The notes: generated from the letters alone by a model not told the origin. Positions 4,664-13,564 are shown, counted from the first letter of the stretch. The stretch: DNA of 14,557 bases from RGIG3009 sp045590415 (GCA_045590415.1 JAZNRA010000011.1:1-14557), one strand, 5' to 3'. Numbers and translations: made by a program.

Positions 4664-5610
4664 GAACGCACCGCCTTTCGGCCCTCACCAAAGGGACGCG
4701 GGCGCGTCAGCCGCTCGATCAGCGGTGTGAGAATATTCATAATAACGATGGCAAAGGAAACGCCCTCCGGCAACGAGCCGTACATACGGATGAGCACCGT
4801 CAGCGCACCGCACCCCACGGCATACACGACCTTGCCCCATTTGTTGATCGGGCAGGTGGCATAATCGGTCGCCATGAAAATGGCACCGATCATCAAACCG
4901 CCGGACAGGATATGTACCACCGGATCGGAACCGAGGATCCACGTTAACACAAAAACCGTGCCGATATAGATCGTCGGGATCAGCGGGCTGATGACGTGAC
5001 GGATCACAAGATAGATCCCGCCGAGCAACAGCGCCGCCGCACAGGTTTCACCAAGGCAACCGCCACGCAAGCCGAACAACAGAGAAAGCGGATCGATCTC
5101 GGCGGCGGCATCGGTCGCAAGCATTGCGAGCGGTGTCGCACCGGAGACGGCGTCGGCTTGTCCCGTCCAGGCAAGCGGTGTCACCCAGTTGTTCATGGCA
5201 TCCGGGAAGCTGCCCATCAGCACCACGCGGCCGACGAGCGCCGGATTAACAAAATTCTGACCTAAACCGCCGAACATCTGCTTGGCTACGACGATCGCAA
5301 CGACGCTGCCAAGCGCCGCCTGCCACAGCGGAGCGGTAACCGGCAGGTTGAAGGCGAGCAACAGACCGGTAACGATACAAGATAAATCACCGACCGTTTG
5401 CGGACGCTTCATGACTTTGCGGCTGAGATATTCCGAGGCAAGCGCAGAAGCGACACATACGACCTCCACTGCCAACGCGCGGAAGCCGAACAACCAGACT
5501 GAGGCGATCAACGACGGGATCAGCGCAATGATCACGTCCCGCATGATGTCACGCGTGTTCATACCGCAGTGTAAATGCGGTGACGACGATACCATCAAGG
5601 TGTTTTCCAT
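4660..5610 (-). CDS. rnfD: Rnf complex membrane subunit D
   Basis: RnfD is a multi-helix NqrB/RnfD-family subunit with covalent FMN. It is thought to be central to coupling electron flow to ion transport. The 316 residues show about nine or ten hydrophobic segments. GLGQNFVNPALVGR (115-128) is strongly conserved in the family. DAVSGATPLA (153-162) contains the canonical SGAT flavinylation site, Thr159. FMATDYATCPIN near residue 250 is also typical. The start at 5610 has GGAGGGAG upstream in the 12-base gap after rnfC. Confidence 0.96.
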   Translation of the reverse strand: MENTLMVSSSPHLHCGMNTRDIMRDVIIALIPSLIASVWLFGFRALAVEVVCVASALASEYLSRKVMKRPQTVGDLSCIVTGLLLAFNLPVTAPLWQAALGSVVAIVVAKQMFGGLGQNFVNPALVGRVVLMGSFPDAMNNWVTPLAWTGQADAVSGATPLAMLATDAAAEIDPLSLLFGLRGGCLGETCAAALLLGGIYLVIRHVISPLIPTIYIGTVFVLTWILGSDPVVHILSGGLMIGAIFMATDYATCPINKWGKVVYAVGCGALTVLIRMYGSLPEGVSFAIVIMNILTPLIERLTRPRPFGEGRKAVRS

Positions 5611-5622
5611 TCGACTCCCTCC

Positions 5623-6945
5623 TTACTTCACAGAACGCAGCACGTCTTTCGCCATACGGATCGTCTGCACGATCGGGCGATGTGCCGGACATGAGAACGT
5701 ACAACAACCGCATTCCATGCAGGTCATGGTACACAGACGCTTGAGCTCATCGGTGTTTCCCGCTTTGTAGGCCTTGGCGATCGCTGTCGGCAACAGATTC
5801 ATCGGACACGCGTCAACGCATCGGCCGCAACGGATACACGTGGTTGCCGCAATATCCGGTGCATCCTCTTCCGCGAGTGCCAAAAGCGCGTTGTTTTGCT
5901 TTAGCACGGGAAGATCTTCGTTCATGAGTGCTTGACCCATCATCGGGCCGCCGAACAAGAGCTTGCGTACCGGTTTTTTTAAGCCGACGAAATCCAACAC
6001 GTCACGGATCGGTGTGCCGATCACCACGCGCACGTTCATCGGTTTTTCAACGGCCGAGCCGTCCACCGTCAGGCGCTTTTCGATCAGCGGCATACCGGTT
6101 TTCAGATAGCGGGACAAGACCGCAACCGACGTGACGTTCATCACGATACAGTTAACGTCCGCCGGTAATCCGCCGGTGGGAACGCGCCGACCGGTACAAG
6201 CGGCAATGAGCACCTTTTCCGCACCCTGCGGATAGCGGGCGGGCAAGGGCTTAACCGTTACACGGTTTGCCGCGGTACTGACGCTGGCAGCAATACGCGA
6301 CAATTCCGCGATCGCCGCGGGTTTATTGCGTTCCACCGCAATAATTACTTGCTTGACGCCCAAAAACTCCATCACGGTCTGCACACCGGACACGATGTCC
6401 CACGAGTTTTCCATACATTCGCGGTAGTCGGTCGTAATATACGGTTCACATTCCGCCGCATTGATGATAATGGTATCGATCTCATCCAGATTTTTGGGAT
6501 TGAGCTTAACGTGCATCGGGAAACCGGCACCGCCGAGGCCAACCAGACCGCACGCCCGTACCGCCGCGATAAACTCGTCAAACGTATTGACGACCGGCGG
6601 TTTGACGCTGCTGTGTACGCGACCCTCGCCATCCGATTCGATGACCAGCGCCATGGTGGTGCGACCGCCCTGTAACAGGATCTCTTTTGTCCCGACCACC
6701 TTGCCCGACACACCGCAATGGATCGGTGCGGAAATCGCCGCTTCACTGTCGGCAACGACTTGTCCGACCTCAACGGTATCTCCTACCTTTACGGTGGGAA
6801 TACACGGTGCGCCCAAATGCTGCAGCAGCGGGATCACGACCGTTTTCGGTGCGGGCATCTGCACGGTTTCGCACTCGGCCGTGTGTTTGCGGTGCGGCGG
6901 ATGTACACCGCCGCGCGTTTTGTGAATTAACGTGGAAATTGACAC
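5623..6945 (-). CDS. rnfC: Rnf complex subunit C, NADH/FMN and Fe-S subunit
   Basis: RnfC is the peripheral subunit that reacts with NAD(H) through FMN and passes electrons via two [4Fe-4S] clusters. The 440 residues begin with a barrel-sandwich region (GGVHPPHRK at 12-20). GLVGLGGAGFP (133-143) marks the Rossmann nucleotide-binding part, and LPARYPQGAEKVLI (234-247) the FMN region. CIRCGRCVDACP (370-381) and CMECGCCTFSCP (409-420) are the cluster ligands. The start codon is GTG at 6945, with AAAGGA 9 bases upstream, inside the end of the Gx gene's sequence. No long C-terminal coiled extension of the kind seen in proteobacterial RnfC is present. Confidence 0.96.
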   Translation of the reverse strand: MSISTLIHKTRGGVHPPHRKHTAECETVQMPAPKTVVIPLLQHLGAPCIPTVKVGDTVEVGQVVADSEAAISAPIHCGVSGKVVGTKEILLQGGRTTMALVIESDGEGRVHSSVKPPVVNTFDEFIAAVRACGLVGLGGAGFPMHVKLNPKNLDEIDTIIINAAECEPYITTDYRECMENSWDIVSGVQTVMEFLGVKQVIIAVERNKPAAIAELSRIAASVSTAANRVTVKPLPARYPQGAEKVLIAACTGRRVPTGGLPADVNCIVMNVTSVAVLSRYLKTGMPLIEKRLTVDGSAVEKPMNVRVVIGTPIRDVLDFVGLKKPVRKLLFGGPMMGQALMNEDLPVLKQNNALLALAEEDAPDIAATTCIRCGRCVDACPMNLLPTAIAKAYKAGNTDELKRLCTMTCMECGCCTFSCPAHRPIVQTIRMAKDVLRSVK

Positions 6946-6951
6946 GTGATC

Positions 6952-7461
6952 TCATCCTTTCCGAAAAAGTGGGATGTTTTGCAAATAGGGATAGATAACG
7001 TTGAGCACCAAGCCGGTAACAACACCGGCAGGAATAGCAAGTAACAAGAGCAACGGGGCGTAATAGGTCATGGCCGAGCCGAGCAATACGTACGAGACCG
7101 TCCATTGTCCCATATTGTGTGCAACCGCTCCCACAACGCCTAATCCGACAAAGCTGAGCTTGTCCCGAAGCAAGCGATGGACAAGCGCCATCACGAGCAG
7201 CGACAAGATACTGCCAACGGCGCTCATCAGGCAGGCGATCGGTCCGCGGAATAAGGCGAAGGCGGCTTTCACCACCGTTATACCTGCCGCGCAGGGCAAC
7301 GACACACCGCACAGCGCGTACATGACGGTAACGTTGGCAAGACCCAATTTAGCACCCGGAATCGGCAACGGCGGCAACAGGCCTTCTAAAAACGATAACA
7401 CAATCGACAAGGCGGATAACACGGCGGCAAGCATCAGCCGCTCGGTATGCTTTCGGCTCAT
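6952..7461 (-). CDS. Gx-transporter family membrane protein (heptaprenyl diphosphate synthase component I-like)
   Basis: A 169-residue membrane protein with about five hydrophobic segments. IPGAKLGLANVTVMYAL (residues 34-50 or so) is the signature of the Gx_transporter/HepS-component-I family, and further Gly-rich helices follow. The family is often annotated as a heptaprenyl diphosphate synthase component but resembles small ECF-like substrate-binding membrane proteins. Its biochemical role is not settled. The start ATG at 7461 overlaps the stop of the NusG-like gene by 4 bases (ATGA). RnfC begins 6 bp after it ends. This pairing with a NusG-II protein next to Rnf or flavinylated redox systems is seen in other clostridia, which suggests a link to flavin or quinone-type chemistry, but this is inference. 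Confidence 0.85.
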   Translation of the reverse strand: MSRKHTERLMLAAVLSALSIVLSFLEGLLPPLPIPGAKLGLANVTVMYALCGVSLPCAAGITVVKAAFALFRGPIACLMSAVGSILSLLVMALVHRLLRDKLSFVGLGVVGAVAHNMGQWTVSYVLLGSAMTYYAPLLLLLAIPAGVVTGLVLNVIYPYLQNIPLFRKG

Positions 7462-7832
7462 GCTGTCACCCCGTCTACTTCCTGCGAGCCGCCGACGACG
7501 CGCACACTCACACCGGCCGGTACACACGCCGCCGTCTGTCCATTTTTCGACAGCCAGCCGCTGTGCACACACACTTGATCGGGGCAACTGCTGTCACGCA
7601 CCCGCACCCGGCCGCCGTCGATCTCGATCGACAAAACGGTGCCGTTGTTCCCTTCAACCGTAAACGTTACGGTCTGTGATAATGAGTACTGCTGTTCACC
7701 GTAAGGCGTTACAAGCACCGCCGTCTGTCCGACAGCGCGCGGCCACCAAATGCGGATACAGCAACCGATTGCCGCCGCGGCAGCGAGAAGGAGCACCACG
7801 TAATCTCCGCGGCGAAGTCGCACCGCGCTCAT
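7458..7832 (-). CDS. NusG domain II-containing membrane-anchored protein
   Basis: A 124-residue protein with one N-terminal membrane segment (about 11-27, YVVLLLAAAAAIGCC). A small extracytoplasmic beta domain of the NusG_II type (formerly DUF1312) follows, with the signature CPDQVCVHSGW, then NGQTAACVPAGVSVRV. The three cysteines of this motif are conserved in the family. Despite the name it is not the NusG transcription factor. The start at 7832 (MSAVRLRR) has AGGAGG 6 bases upstream; an ATG five codons earlier lies on that Shine-Dalgarno. It is the first gene of the Rnf operon. Role unknown; probably an accessory to the membrane flavoprotein complex. Confidence 0.85.
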   Translation of the reverse strand: MSAVRLRRGDYVVLLLAAAAAIGCCIRIWWPRAVGQTAVLVTPYGEQQYSLSQTVTFTVEGNNGTVLSIEIDGGRVRVRDSSCPDQVCVHSGWLSKNGQTAACVPAGVSVRVVGGSQEVDGVTA

Positions 7833-7864
7833 AGCCACCCTCCTCATACATCACAGATATATTT

Positions 7865-7893
7865 AGTATACTATTTTTGACGGTAAAAGACAA
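7865..7893 (-). promoter_or_regulatory. Promoter of the NusG-II/Gx/rnfCDGEAB operon
   Basis: On the minus strand TTGTCT (7893-7888), a 17-base spacer and TATACT (7870-7865) lie about 33 bases before the first start codon. The predicted start is near 7858. It is immediately downstream of the M14 gene, which has no strong terminator. A weak A/T inverted repeat (7897-7902/7909-7914) spans the M14 stop. Confidence 0.75.
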
Positions 7894-7902
7894 GAATTGT
7901 TA

Positions 7903-8811
7903 TTATATTAACAAAGCCACCACCAGCAAATCCCTTGCTTTTTGGTAAGTACTCTCAAACGAGGTAACAGGAAGGGGATTTATTCCCTTTCCCAGTTCGA
8001 TGGTGAAGCCCGGTCTGCGGTGTGTTTCAATAAACCAATCCTTGAAGCCGCCGTGGACGGCAAGCCCGCTCGGTGCGGCGACGGTATATCCTGACACGGC
8101 CGCCATGACCGAAGCCATCAGCCGCGATGCGGGCGGGGTGTGCTCGCCATAGTGCCAGTAGATCTCCTCACCTTGGCTATGTAGCGCTACCACGTGACGA
8201 AACGACACGCTGTTACATAAGTTGACGAGCGCCTCTGTTTCCGGTTCACTCATCGGATACGGCCCGCTCCATTGTCGCGCACAGGGACCGACGATTCCTT
8301 TTTCACGTTCTGCCTGTTGCAATTCAGCAAAACCTGCGTTAAAATTATGATTGATATCCACACCGCGCGCGTTTGCTTGCCATTGTCCGTGCACATCACC
8401 GCCGTTTCGGCGTACCGCTTCGGCATAGTCACCGGCAGTTGCCGATCCGTGGACCGCGATCTCTACGCCGTCGGGGTTGACAAGCGGCACCCACACGATC
8501 TGTCGATCGCGCAAGGCACGGCGCATATTCCAGCCCGACAGCGGCAAACCGGTACGGATGGCTTCGCCGATCTCTTCGCAGAGCCGCAGGCAAATGAGCG
8601 ACGTCAGCCATTCCTGACCGTGAAAAGCCGCGGCCATCAGCACGCGTTCTTCCCCTTTCCCGAATGTCAAGCCGCAAACGGAACGTCCCAGCACGCTGCA
8701 ACCGATCGGCACGGCACCGAAAAAAGGATACCGTGCGCACAAGCTGTTCAGCAATTGGCTCACCGTACCGTAATCTATCGCCTGCGGTCGTGTTAGGTAT
8801 TCCACGCACAT
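7903..8811 (-). CDS. M14-family zinc carboxypeptidase, probably cell-wall peptide directed
   Basis: A 302-residue M14 metallopeptidase. Zinc ligands are H64 and E67 (AFHGQEW) and H211 (VVALHSQGEE). The catalytic Glu is E272 in PGFTIELGKG. NARGVDINHNF (147-157) supplies the substrate-binding Arg/Asn region, and LVNPDGVE is also typical. The nearest described activities are gamma-D-glutamyl-diaminopimelate peptidases (murein recycling) and carboxypeptidase T-like enzymes; which applies is inferred. No signal peptide is seen, so it is probably cytoplasmic. I start at the ATG at 8811 (MCVEYLTRPQ) with AGAAGGGGG upstream; the open frame extends across the divergent NUDIX start and is not used. Confidence 0.9.
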   Translation of the reverse strand: MCVEYLTRPQAIDYGTVSQLLNSLCARYPFFGAVPIGCSVLGRSVCGLTFGKGEERVLMAAAFHGQEWLTSLICLRLCEEIGEAIRTGLPLSGWNMRRALRDRQIVWVPLVNPDGVEIAVHGSATAGDYAEAVRRNGGDVHGQWQANARGVDINHNFNAGFAELQQAEREKGIVGPCARQWSGPYPMSEPETEALVNLCNSVSFRHVVALHSQGEEIYWHYGEHTPPASRLMASVMAAVSGYTVAAPSGLAVHGGFKDWFIETHRRPGFTIELGKGINPLPVTSFESTYQKARDLLVVALLI

Positions 8812-8851
8812 CGCCCCCTTCTTTTTAGCATATGATAAAGGAGCAATCGGT

Positions 8852-9385
8852 ATGAATTTGTATGAGAAAACCGTGTCACAAGACGTCCGTTTTTGCGGCC
8901 ACATCATCAATCTGCGGGTAGATGACATCCTGCTTCCCGACGGCAATCCGGCCACCCGCGAGGTGGTGGAGCATCCGGGCGGTGTCTGCGTTGCCGCGCT
9001 TACTGCCGAACGGGAGTTGCTGTTCGTCCGACAATTTCGCTATCCGTACGGCGAGGTGTTGTTAGAACTCCCCGCCGGAAAGCTGGATCGCGGCGGTGAA
9101 GATCCGCTCGAAGCCGGCAAACGCGAACTGCGCGAGGAAACGGGTGCCGTGGCAAACAGTTATCGCTCACTCGGTAGGTTATACCCCTCCCCCGGGTATT
9201 GTGACGAGATCATTCATTTGTATTTGGCAGAAGACTTATCGTTCGGCGACAGCGATCCGGATGAAGATGAGTTTTTGGAATGTGAACGCATCCCGCTCGA
9301 TCGTGCCGTAGAAATGGTGTTGCAAAACGAGATCACCGATGCCAAAACGCAGGTAGCGATTTTAAAAGTCGCCGCCTTATTGTAA
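8852..9385 (+). CDS. NUDIX hydrolase, ADP-ribose pyrophosphatase-like
   Basis: A 177-residue NUDIX enzyme of the ADPRase group, which splits ADP-ribose or related nucleoside diphosphate derivatives to AMP plus a sugar phosphate. Residues 55-75 (ELLFVRQFRYPYGEVLLELP) are the typical lead-in. The NUDIX box follows from GKLDRGGEDP to RELREETG (about 76-98). Compared with the standard Gx5Ex7REUXEEXGU box there is one extra residue between the first Gly and the first Glu; the metal-binding REUXEE core is intact. The start has AAAGGAG 8 bases upstream. It is divergent from the M14 gene with a 40-bp gap and ends at a strong terminator. Confidence 0.92.
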   Translation: MNLYEKTVSQDVRFCGHIINLRVDDILLPDGNPATREVVEHPGGVCVAALTAERELLFVRQFRYPYGEVLLELPAGKLDRGGEDPLEAGKRELREETGAVANSYRSLGRLYPSPGYCDEIIHLYLAEDLSFGDSDPDEDEFLECERIPLDRAVEMVLQNEITDAKTQVAILKVAALL

Positions 9386-9390
9386 AACCG

Positions 9391-9430
9391 AAACCGCTTG
9401 CAGAAATCCTGCAAGCGGTTTTCTTCTGCT
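9391..9430 (+). terminator. Terminator after the NUDIX gene
   Basis: A 13-bp stem, AAACCGCTTGCAG (9391-9403) with CTGCAAGCGGTTT (9409-9421), has a 5-base loop and is followed by TCTTCT. It lies just after the NUDIX stop codon. Confidence 0.85.
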
Positions 9431-9480
9431 TCTACCGCCCCCGGTCCTTTCATAAACTGGAACGTAAAGGGGCGTTTGGT

Positions 9481-10854
9481 ATGTTGGATATTGCGATCGT
9501 GGCACTCTACCTTATTCTGCTCGTAGGCATCGGCTTGCGCGGCGGGCGCGACGTCAAAAATGCCGCCGATTTCACCGCATCCGATAAGCAATACGGCACG
9601 TTTGTAATATTCGCCACCTTATCCGCTTCTTTTATCGGCGGCGGATATTCTTCCGGGAATGCCGCCGCGGCCTTTGAACACGGCATCGGGACGGCACTTG
9701 CGTTGTTTGGTTTTGGAATCGGCATGATCCTTATCGGCAAGTACCTGGTGCCCGGTGTTCACCGTTTTCCAAGCGCCAAAACCGTCGGCGGCGTCATCGG
9801 CTCTGCCTATGGCGAACGCGCTCGCCACCTGACCGGTATCTTCTCATTTTTCTGCTGTGCCGGTGTGGTGGGAGCACAGATGGAGTCCATTGGCCTGGTC
9901 TTTCATTCACTGCTTGGTGTCTCCTCAACGGTCGGCACGCTGATGGGCTGCTTTGTCGTCCTCGTTTACACCACGTTTGGAGGGCTCGGCTCGGTCATTT
10001 TCGCCGATATGCTGCAGTTCGTTCTTCTCGCCGTCGGTATGCCGCTGTTGCTCGTGTTGAGTGTTATCAAAGGCGGCGGTATCAACGCTCTCATCGGCCA
10101 ATTGCCGACGGAATTGCTCTCACCCTTAAATGAACTGTCACTCCCTGCGTTTCTCTCGCTGTTTTTTTCCATGATGTGCGGCGAGGCGCTCGCGCCGCCG
10201 TATATGCAACGGCTTCTCATCGGCAAAAGCCCGCGTTCCACCGCACGCGGCACCATCCTCAGCGGCTTGTTTTCACTCCCGTTTTTCCTGGTGACCGCCG
10301 GCGTGGGACTTGCCGCACGCGCCCTACATGTCACCGACACCGCCGCCTCGGCTATGCCCGATCTGATCTTAGCAATCCTGCCGGTCGGCTTGCGCGGTAT
10401 TTTAATGGCGGCGATGGTTTCCATTATTCTTTCTGCCGCAGACGGCTTTTTGAACGGTGCCACCGTCAGTTTGGTGTGTGACACCATTCTGCCTCGCCAT
10501 CGCCGCCTATCCGACCGCGCCGAGCTTCGTCTGCTGCGCGGTGTGAATCTCGCCACCGGTCTTGCTGCCGTCACCATATCGTTCTGCGTACCGGACGTTT
10601 TTTCCATTCTTTTGCTCGCCTATTCATTCTGGAGCCCGGTGATCTTGGTACCGCTCGCCGCCGCCTTGTTAGGTGTAAAAGCAAGCGGGCGCGTTTTTCT
10701 GTGCAGTGCGGCAACGGGTTTTTTCGCCTGCCTTGTTTGGAACGTGCTTCTCGCTAAACCGTTCGGCATTGACGGTTGCATCGTCGGCACTCTTGCAAAT
10801 TTGATTGTCTTTTTACTCTGCCGAATACGACTGATTGTTTGGTTAAATAAATAA
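9481..10854 (+). CDS. Sodium:solute symporter family transporter
   Basis: A 457-residue polytopic membrane protein with about 12-13 hydrophobic helices, of the SSS family (PF00474 type). It would couple sodium entry to solute uptake. Family features include SASFIGGGYSSGNAAAAFEH (50-69), YTTFGGLGSVIFADMLQF (163-180) and a conserved Ser/Ala/Asp stretch, SIILSAADGFLNGATVSL (about 316-333). The substrate cannot be deduced. The start at 9481 has AAAGGGG 8 bases upstream. It appears monocistronic, between the NUDIX terminator and a shared terminator with glgP. If the Rnf complex here exports Na+, such a carrier could use the gradient (inference). Confidence 0.9.
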   Translation: MLDIAIVALYLILLVGIGLRGGRDVKNAADFTASDKQYGTFVIFATLSASFIGGGYSSGNAAAAFEHGIGTALALFGFGIGMILIGKYLVPGVHRFPSAKTVGGVIGSAYGERARHLTGIFSFFCCAGVVGAQMESIGLVFHSLLGVSSTVGTLMGCFVVLVYTTFGGLGSVIFADMLQFVLLAVGMPLLLVLSVIKGGGINALIGQLPTELLSPLNELSLPAFLSLFFSMMCGEALAPPYMQRLLIGKSPRSTARGTILSGLFSLPFFLVTAGVGLAARALHVTDTAASAMPDLILAILPVGLRGILMAAMVSIILSAADGFLNGATVSLVCDTILPRHRRLSDRAELRLLRGVNLATGLAAVTISFCVPDVFSILLLAYSFWSPVILVPLAAALLGVKASGRVFLCSAATGFFACLVWNVLLAKPFGIDGCIVGTLANLIVFLLCRIRLIVWLNK

Positions 10855-10885
10855 GCAGGGTGGTAATGCCACCCTGCTTTTGTTT
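10853..10885. terminator. Bidirectional terminator between the symporter and glgP
   Basis: AGCAGGGTGG (10854-10863) and CCACCCTGCT (10869-10878) form a perfect 10-bp stem. TTTTGTTT follows on the plus strand and TTATTTATT on the minus strand. It separates two convergent genes and overlaps the symporter stop codon. Confidence 0.88.
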
Positions 10886-13319
10886 ACCATTTCAGCGGTC
10901 TGCCGCCCCAAATGTTTTCGGAATAATCGCGAATCGAACGATCCGACGAGAATTTGCCGCTGCACGCGGTGTTAAGCAATGCCATGCGGCCCCATGCATC
11001 GCGGTCGCGATACGTCTCGCCCGACAGCTTTTGTGCTTTGCAATACGCATCAAAATCTGCTAACACCATATACGGATCGCGGTCGGTCAGCGAGCGTGCC
11101 ACCTCGCCGTAGGTATAGCCGCCGAAGCCCTTGTGCATATATGCGACTGCACGCTGAATACGCGGGGCGGCATTGTAATACTCTTGCGGACGGTAGCCGC
11201 GCCATTGCAATGCCTTGACCTCCTGCTCGTTCATGCCGAAGATGAACATATTATCGGCACCCACCTGCTCACAGATCTCCACGTTGGCACCGTCCATCGT
11301 GCCGAGCGTGACGGCGCCGTTCATCATCAGCTTCATATTGCCCGTACCGCTCGCCTCGGTTCCCGCAAGCGAGATCTGCTCGCTGATATCCGCCGCCGGC
11401 ATTAACAGTTCGGCCAACGTGACGCGGTAATCCTCCAAATACACGACCTTTAATTTATCGCGTACCGCAGGATCCTTTTCGATCTCCTCGGAGAGTTTGC
11501 AGATAAAGCGAATGATCTCCTTGGCAAGGAAATATCCCGGTGCGGATTTCGCACCGAAAATATACGTGCGCGGCTGAATATCCAAGGACGGATCTTCCTT
11601 GAGTGCCAAATACGTGTCCAGAATATGCAAAGCGTTAAGATGCTGACGCTTATATTCATGCAGCCGCTTGACCTGCACGTCGAACAGCGAATCGGGGTCA
11701 ACCGTCACACCGCCATGCCGCTTGATATACTCCGCCAGTCGCGCTTTGTTGTCGCGCTTGATTTTCAAGAATGCCTCACGCGCCGCCGCGTCGTCGGCAA
11801 GCGGTTTTAGTTTGGCAAGCTCCGCCGCATCTAAAATAAACCCATCACCGATATTATCTTTAATAAACGACGTCAATTTCGGGTTTGCCTGGCACAGCCA
11901 GCGGCGGTGTGCGATACCGTTGGTAACGTTTGTAAATTTCTCGGGCATGACGGTATAGGCGTCATGGAAAACCGTTTCCTTTAAAATTTCGCTGTGGATC
12001 TTCGCCACACCGTTGACCGCGTGAGAGGCCGCCACGCACAGATTCGCCATTTTGACGACACCGTAGCTGATGATCGCCATACGGCTGACTTTCTCAACGT
12101 CCCCGCCGGTCGCTTCCATCATCGCGGCACCAAACCGATTGTTGATCTCACATACGATCTGATGAATACGCGGCAAACGCCCGCGGAACAGATCCTCCGG
12201 CCAACACTCCAGCGCCTCTTTCATGACGGTGTGGTTGGTATACGCCACCGTGCGGCACACGATATCCCACGCACGCTCCCAGGTGTAACCGCACTCATCC
12301 AACATAATACGCATGAGTTCAGGGATCGCGAGTGTGGGATGCGTGTCGTTGATATGGATCGCCGCCATATCCGGCAGATTATCCAACGTGCCGAATTGTT
12401 CCAGGTGCCGCTGCACGATGTCCTGCACCGATGCCGATGCCAAAAAGTATTGCTGTGACAACCGCAGGGATTTGCCCTCACGGTGATTATCCGCGGGGTA
12501 TAACACCTGCGTGATGACCTCTGCCATTGCTTTTTGCTCCATCGCGCGCATGTACTCGCCCTGGTTAAACAGGGACATATCCATACCCGGCGCGGTGGCT
12601 TTCCACAAACGCAAAGTGGAAATCGCCTTGCCGTCCTTACCGGCAACCATCATATCGTATGGCTGTGCGATAACGACCGTGGCATCGTCGTGCTCAACGT
12701 GATGATAATCGCCGTCCCACCATTCGCGGACAAAGCCGTCAAATTTCACCTCTTTGGCAAGCTCGGGACGCGGCAACAGCCAGCATTCGCCGCCCGGCAG
12801 CCAAAAGTCCGGCATCTCGGTCTGCCAACCGTCCACCAATTTCTGACGGAAGATACCGCACTCATAGAGCAGTGAATAGCCGATCGCGGGGATGGACGCC
12901 GTTGCCAAGCCATCCAAAAAGCACGCCGCCAAACGACCAAGCCCACCGTTACCGAGCCCGGCATCGGGTTCAAGCTTGTATAACGATTCCAGTTTTACAC
13001 CGTGTTCGTCCAGAATCGCCGCCGCATCGTCGGTCAGATTCAAATTGAAAAGGGTATTCTTGAGAGAACGCCCCATTAAAAACTCCATGCACAAGTAGTA
13101 AACCTGCTTTGCCTGCTCTTTATGCGTTTTTGAGATGTATTTCACGCGTGATGCGCGCATCCGATCACGTAACACCAGCGCCAACGCTTGATAAAAATGC
13201 TCGTTGGTCGCTTGCTCCGGCTCCACGGAAAACGCCGTCATCAGCTTCGCCGTCAATTCATTGCGCAAGGTATCCTTTGCGCTTATAACCTCTTTGTTTG
13301 CTTTTTTTGCAGCAGCCAT
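10884..13319 (-). CDS. glgP: Glycogen/starch alpha-glucan phosphorylase
   Basis: An 811-residue glycosyltransferase family 35 enzyme. It uses phosphate to release glucose-1-phosphate from the non-reducing ends of glycogen or maltodextrin, with pyridoxal phosphate as cofactor. The PLP site is EASGTGNMKLMMNGA (655-669), with Lys663 as the Schiff-base lysine. Other conserved segments are GLGNGGLGRLAACFLD (121-136), HINDTHPTLAIPELMR (322-337) and VQVKRLHEYKRQHLN (548-562). Length is normal. It starts at 13319 with AAGGAG 8 bases upstream and stands alone, without glgA, glgB or glgC nearby. Role: use of stored or imported glucan. Confidence 0.97.
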   Translation of the reverse strand: MAAAKKANKEVISAKDTLRNELTAKLMTAFSVEPEQATNEHFYQALALVLRDRMRASRVKYISKTHKEQAKQVYYLCMEFLMGRSLKNTLFNLNLTDDAAAILDEHGVKLESLYKLEPDAGLGNGGLGRLAACFLDGLATASIPAIGYSLLYECGIFRQKLVDGWQTEMPDFWLPGGECWLLPRPELAKEVKFDGFVREWWDGDYHHVEHDDATVVIAQPYDMMVAGKDGKAISTLRLWKATAPGMDMSLFNQGEYMRAMEQKAMAEVITQVLYPADNHREGKSLRLSQQYFLASASVQDIVQRHLEQFGTLDNLPDMAAIHINDTHPTLAIPELMRIMLDECGYTWERAWDIVCRTVAYTNHTVMKEALECWPEDLFRGRLPRIHQIVCEINNRFGAAMMEATGGDVEKVSRMAIISYGVVKMANLCVAASHAVNGVAKIHSEILKETVFHDAYTVMPEKFTNVTNGIAHRRWLCQANPKLTSFIKDNIGDGFILDAAELAKLKPLADDAAAREAFLKIKRDNKARLAEYIKRHGGVTVDPDSLFDVQVKRLHEYKRQHLNALHILDTYLALKEDPSLDIQPRTYIFGAKSAPGYFLAKEIIRFICKLSEEIEKDPAVRDKLKVVYLEDYRVTLAELLMPAADISEQISLAGTEASGTGNMKLMMNGAVTLGTMDGANVEICEQVGADNMFIFGMNEQEVKALQWRGYRPQEYYNAAPRIQRAVAYMHKGFGGYTYGEVARSLTDRDPYMVLADFDAYCKAQKLSGETYRDRDAWGRMALLNTACSGKFSSDRSIRDYSENIWGGRPLKW

Positions 13320-13360
13320 AACGAAAACTCCTTTTTCTCATGATAGCAGCATTTGCTACC

Positions 13361-13389
13361 AGTATATACGATGTTCGGTTTTTTTGCAA
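13361..13389 (-). promoter_or_regulatory. Promoter of glgP
   Basis: On the minus strand TTGCAA (13389-13384), a 17-base spacer and TATACT (13366-13361) lie about 40 bases before the start codon. A small hairpin (TAGCA/TGCTA) is in the short leader. Confidence 0.7.
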
Positions 13390-13498
13390 GAGTTATTCAT
13401 GATAACCAATAAAATCCATATTTTGCCCCTTTTAAATCGATAATTTTGTCGATTATGCACAAAAAACGACTTGTTTTCCGCCGTAATAAGGGGCTCTC

Positions 13499-13528
13499 TT
13501 GACACCGTCGCCCAAAATGCGCTAAAAT
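13499..13528 (+). promoter_or_regulatory. Promoter of trmL
   Basis: TTGACA (13499-13504) and TAAAAT (13523-13528) are separated by 18 bases. The predicted start is about 30 bases before the trmL start codon. Confidence 0.75.
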
Positions 13529-13564
13529 AAAGTCAGTTACTACCGAAAAACGGAGGAAATTTCC

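Noticed and set aside
10176..10481. Overlapping open frame within the symporter gene
   Set aside because: It lacks family features and ribosome site and is in the GC-rich shadow frame of a clear transporter. The same holds for the many antisense frames over glgP, rnfB and rnfC.
13425..13494. Inverted repeats upstream of trmL (GCCCCTT/AAGGGGC and AATCGA/TCGATT) as a riboswitch or T-box
   Set aside because: They lie upstream of the predicted trmL start and so are not in the transcript. No T-box or riboswitch core is recognisable; they could be weak protein sites at most.
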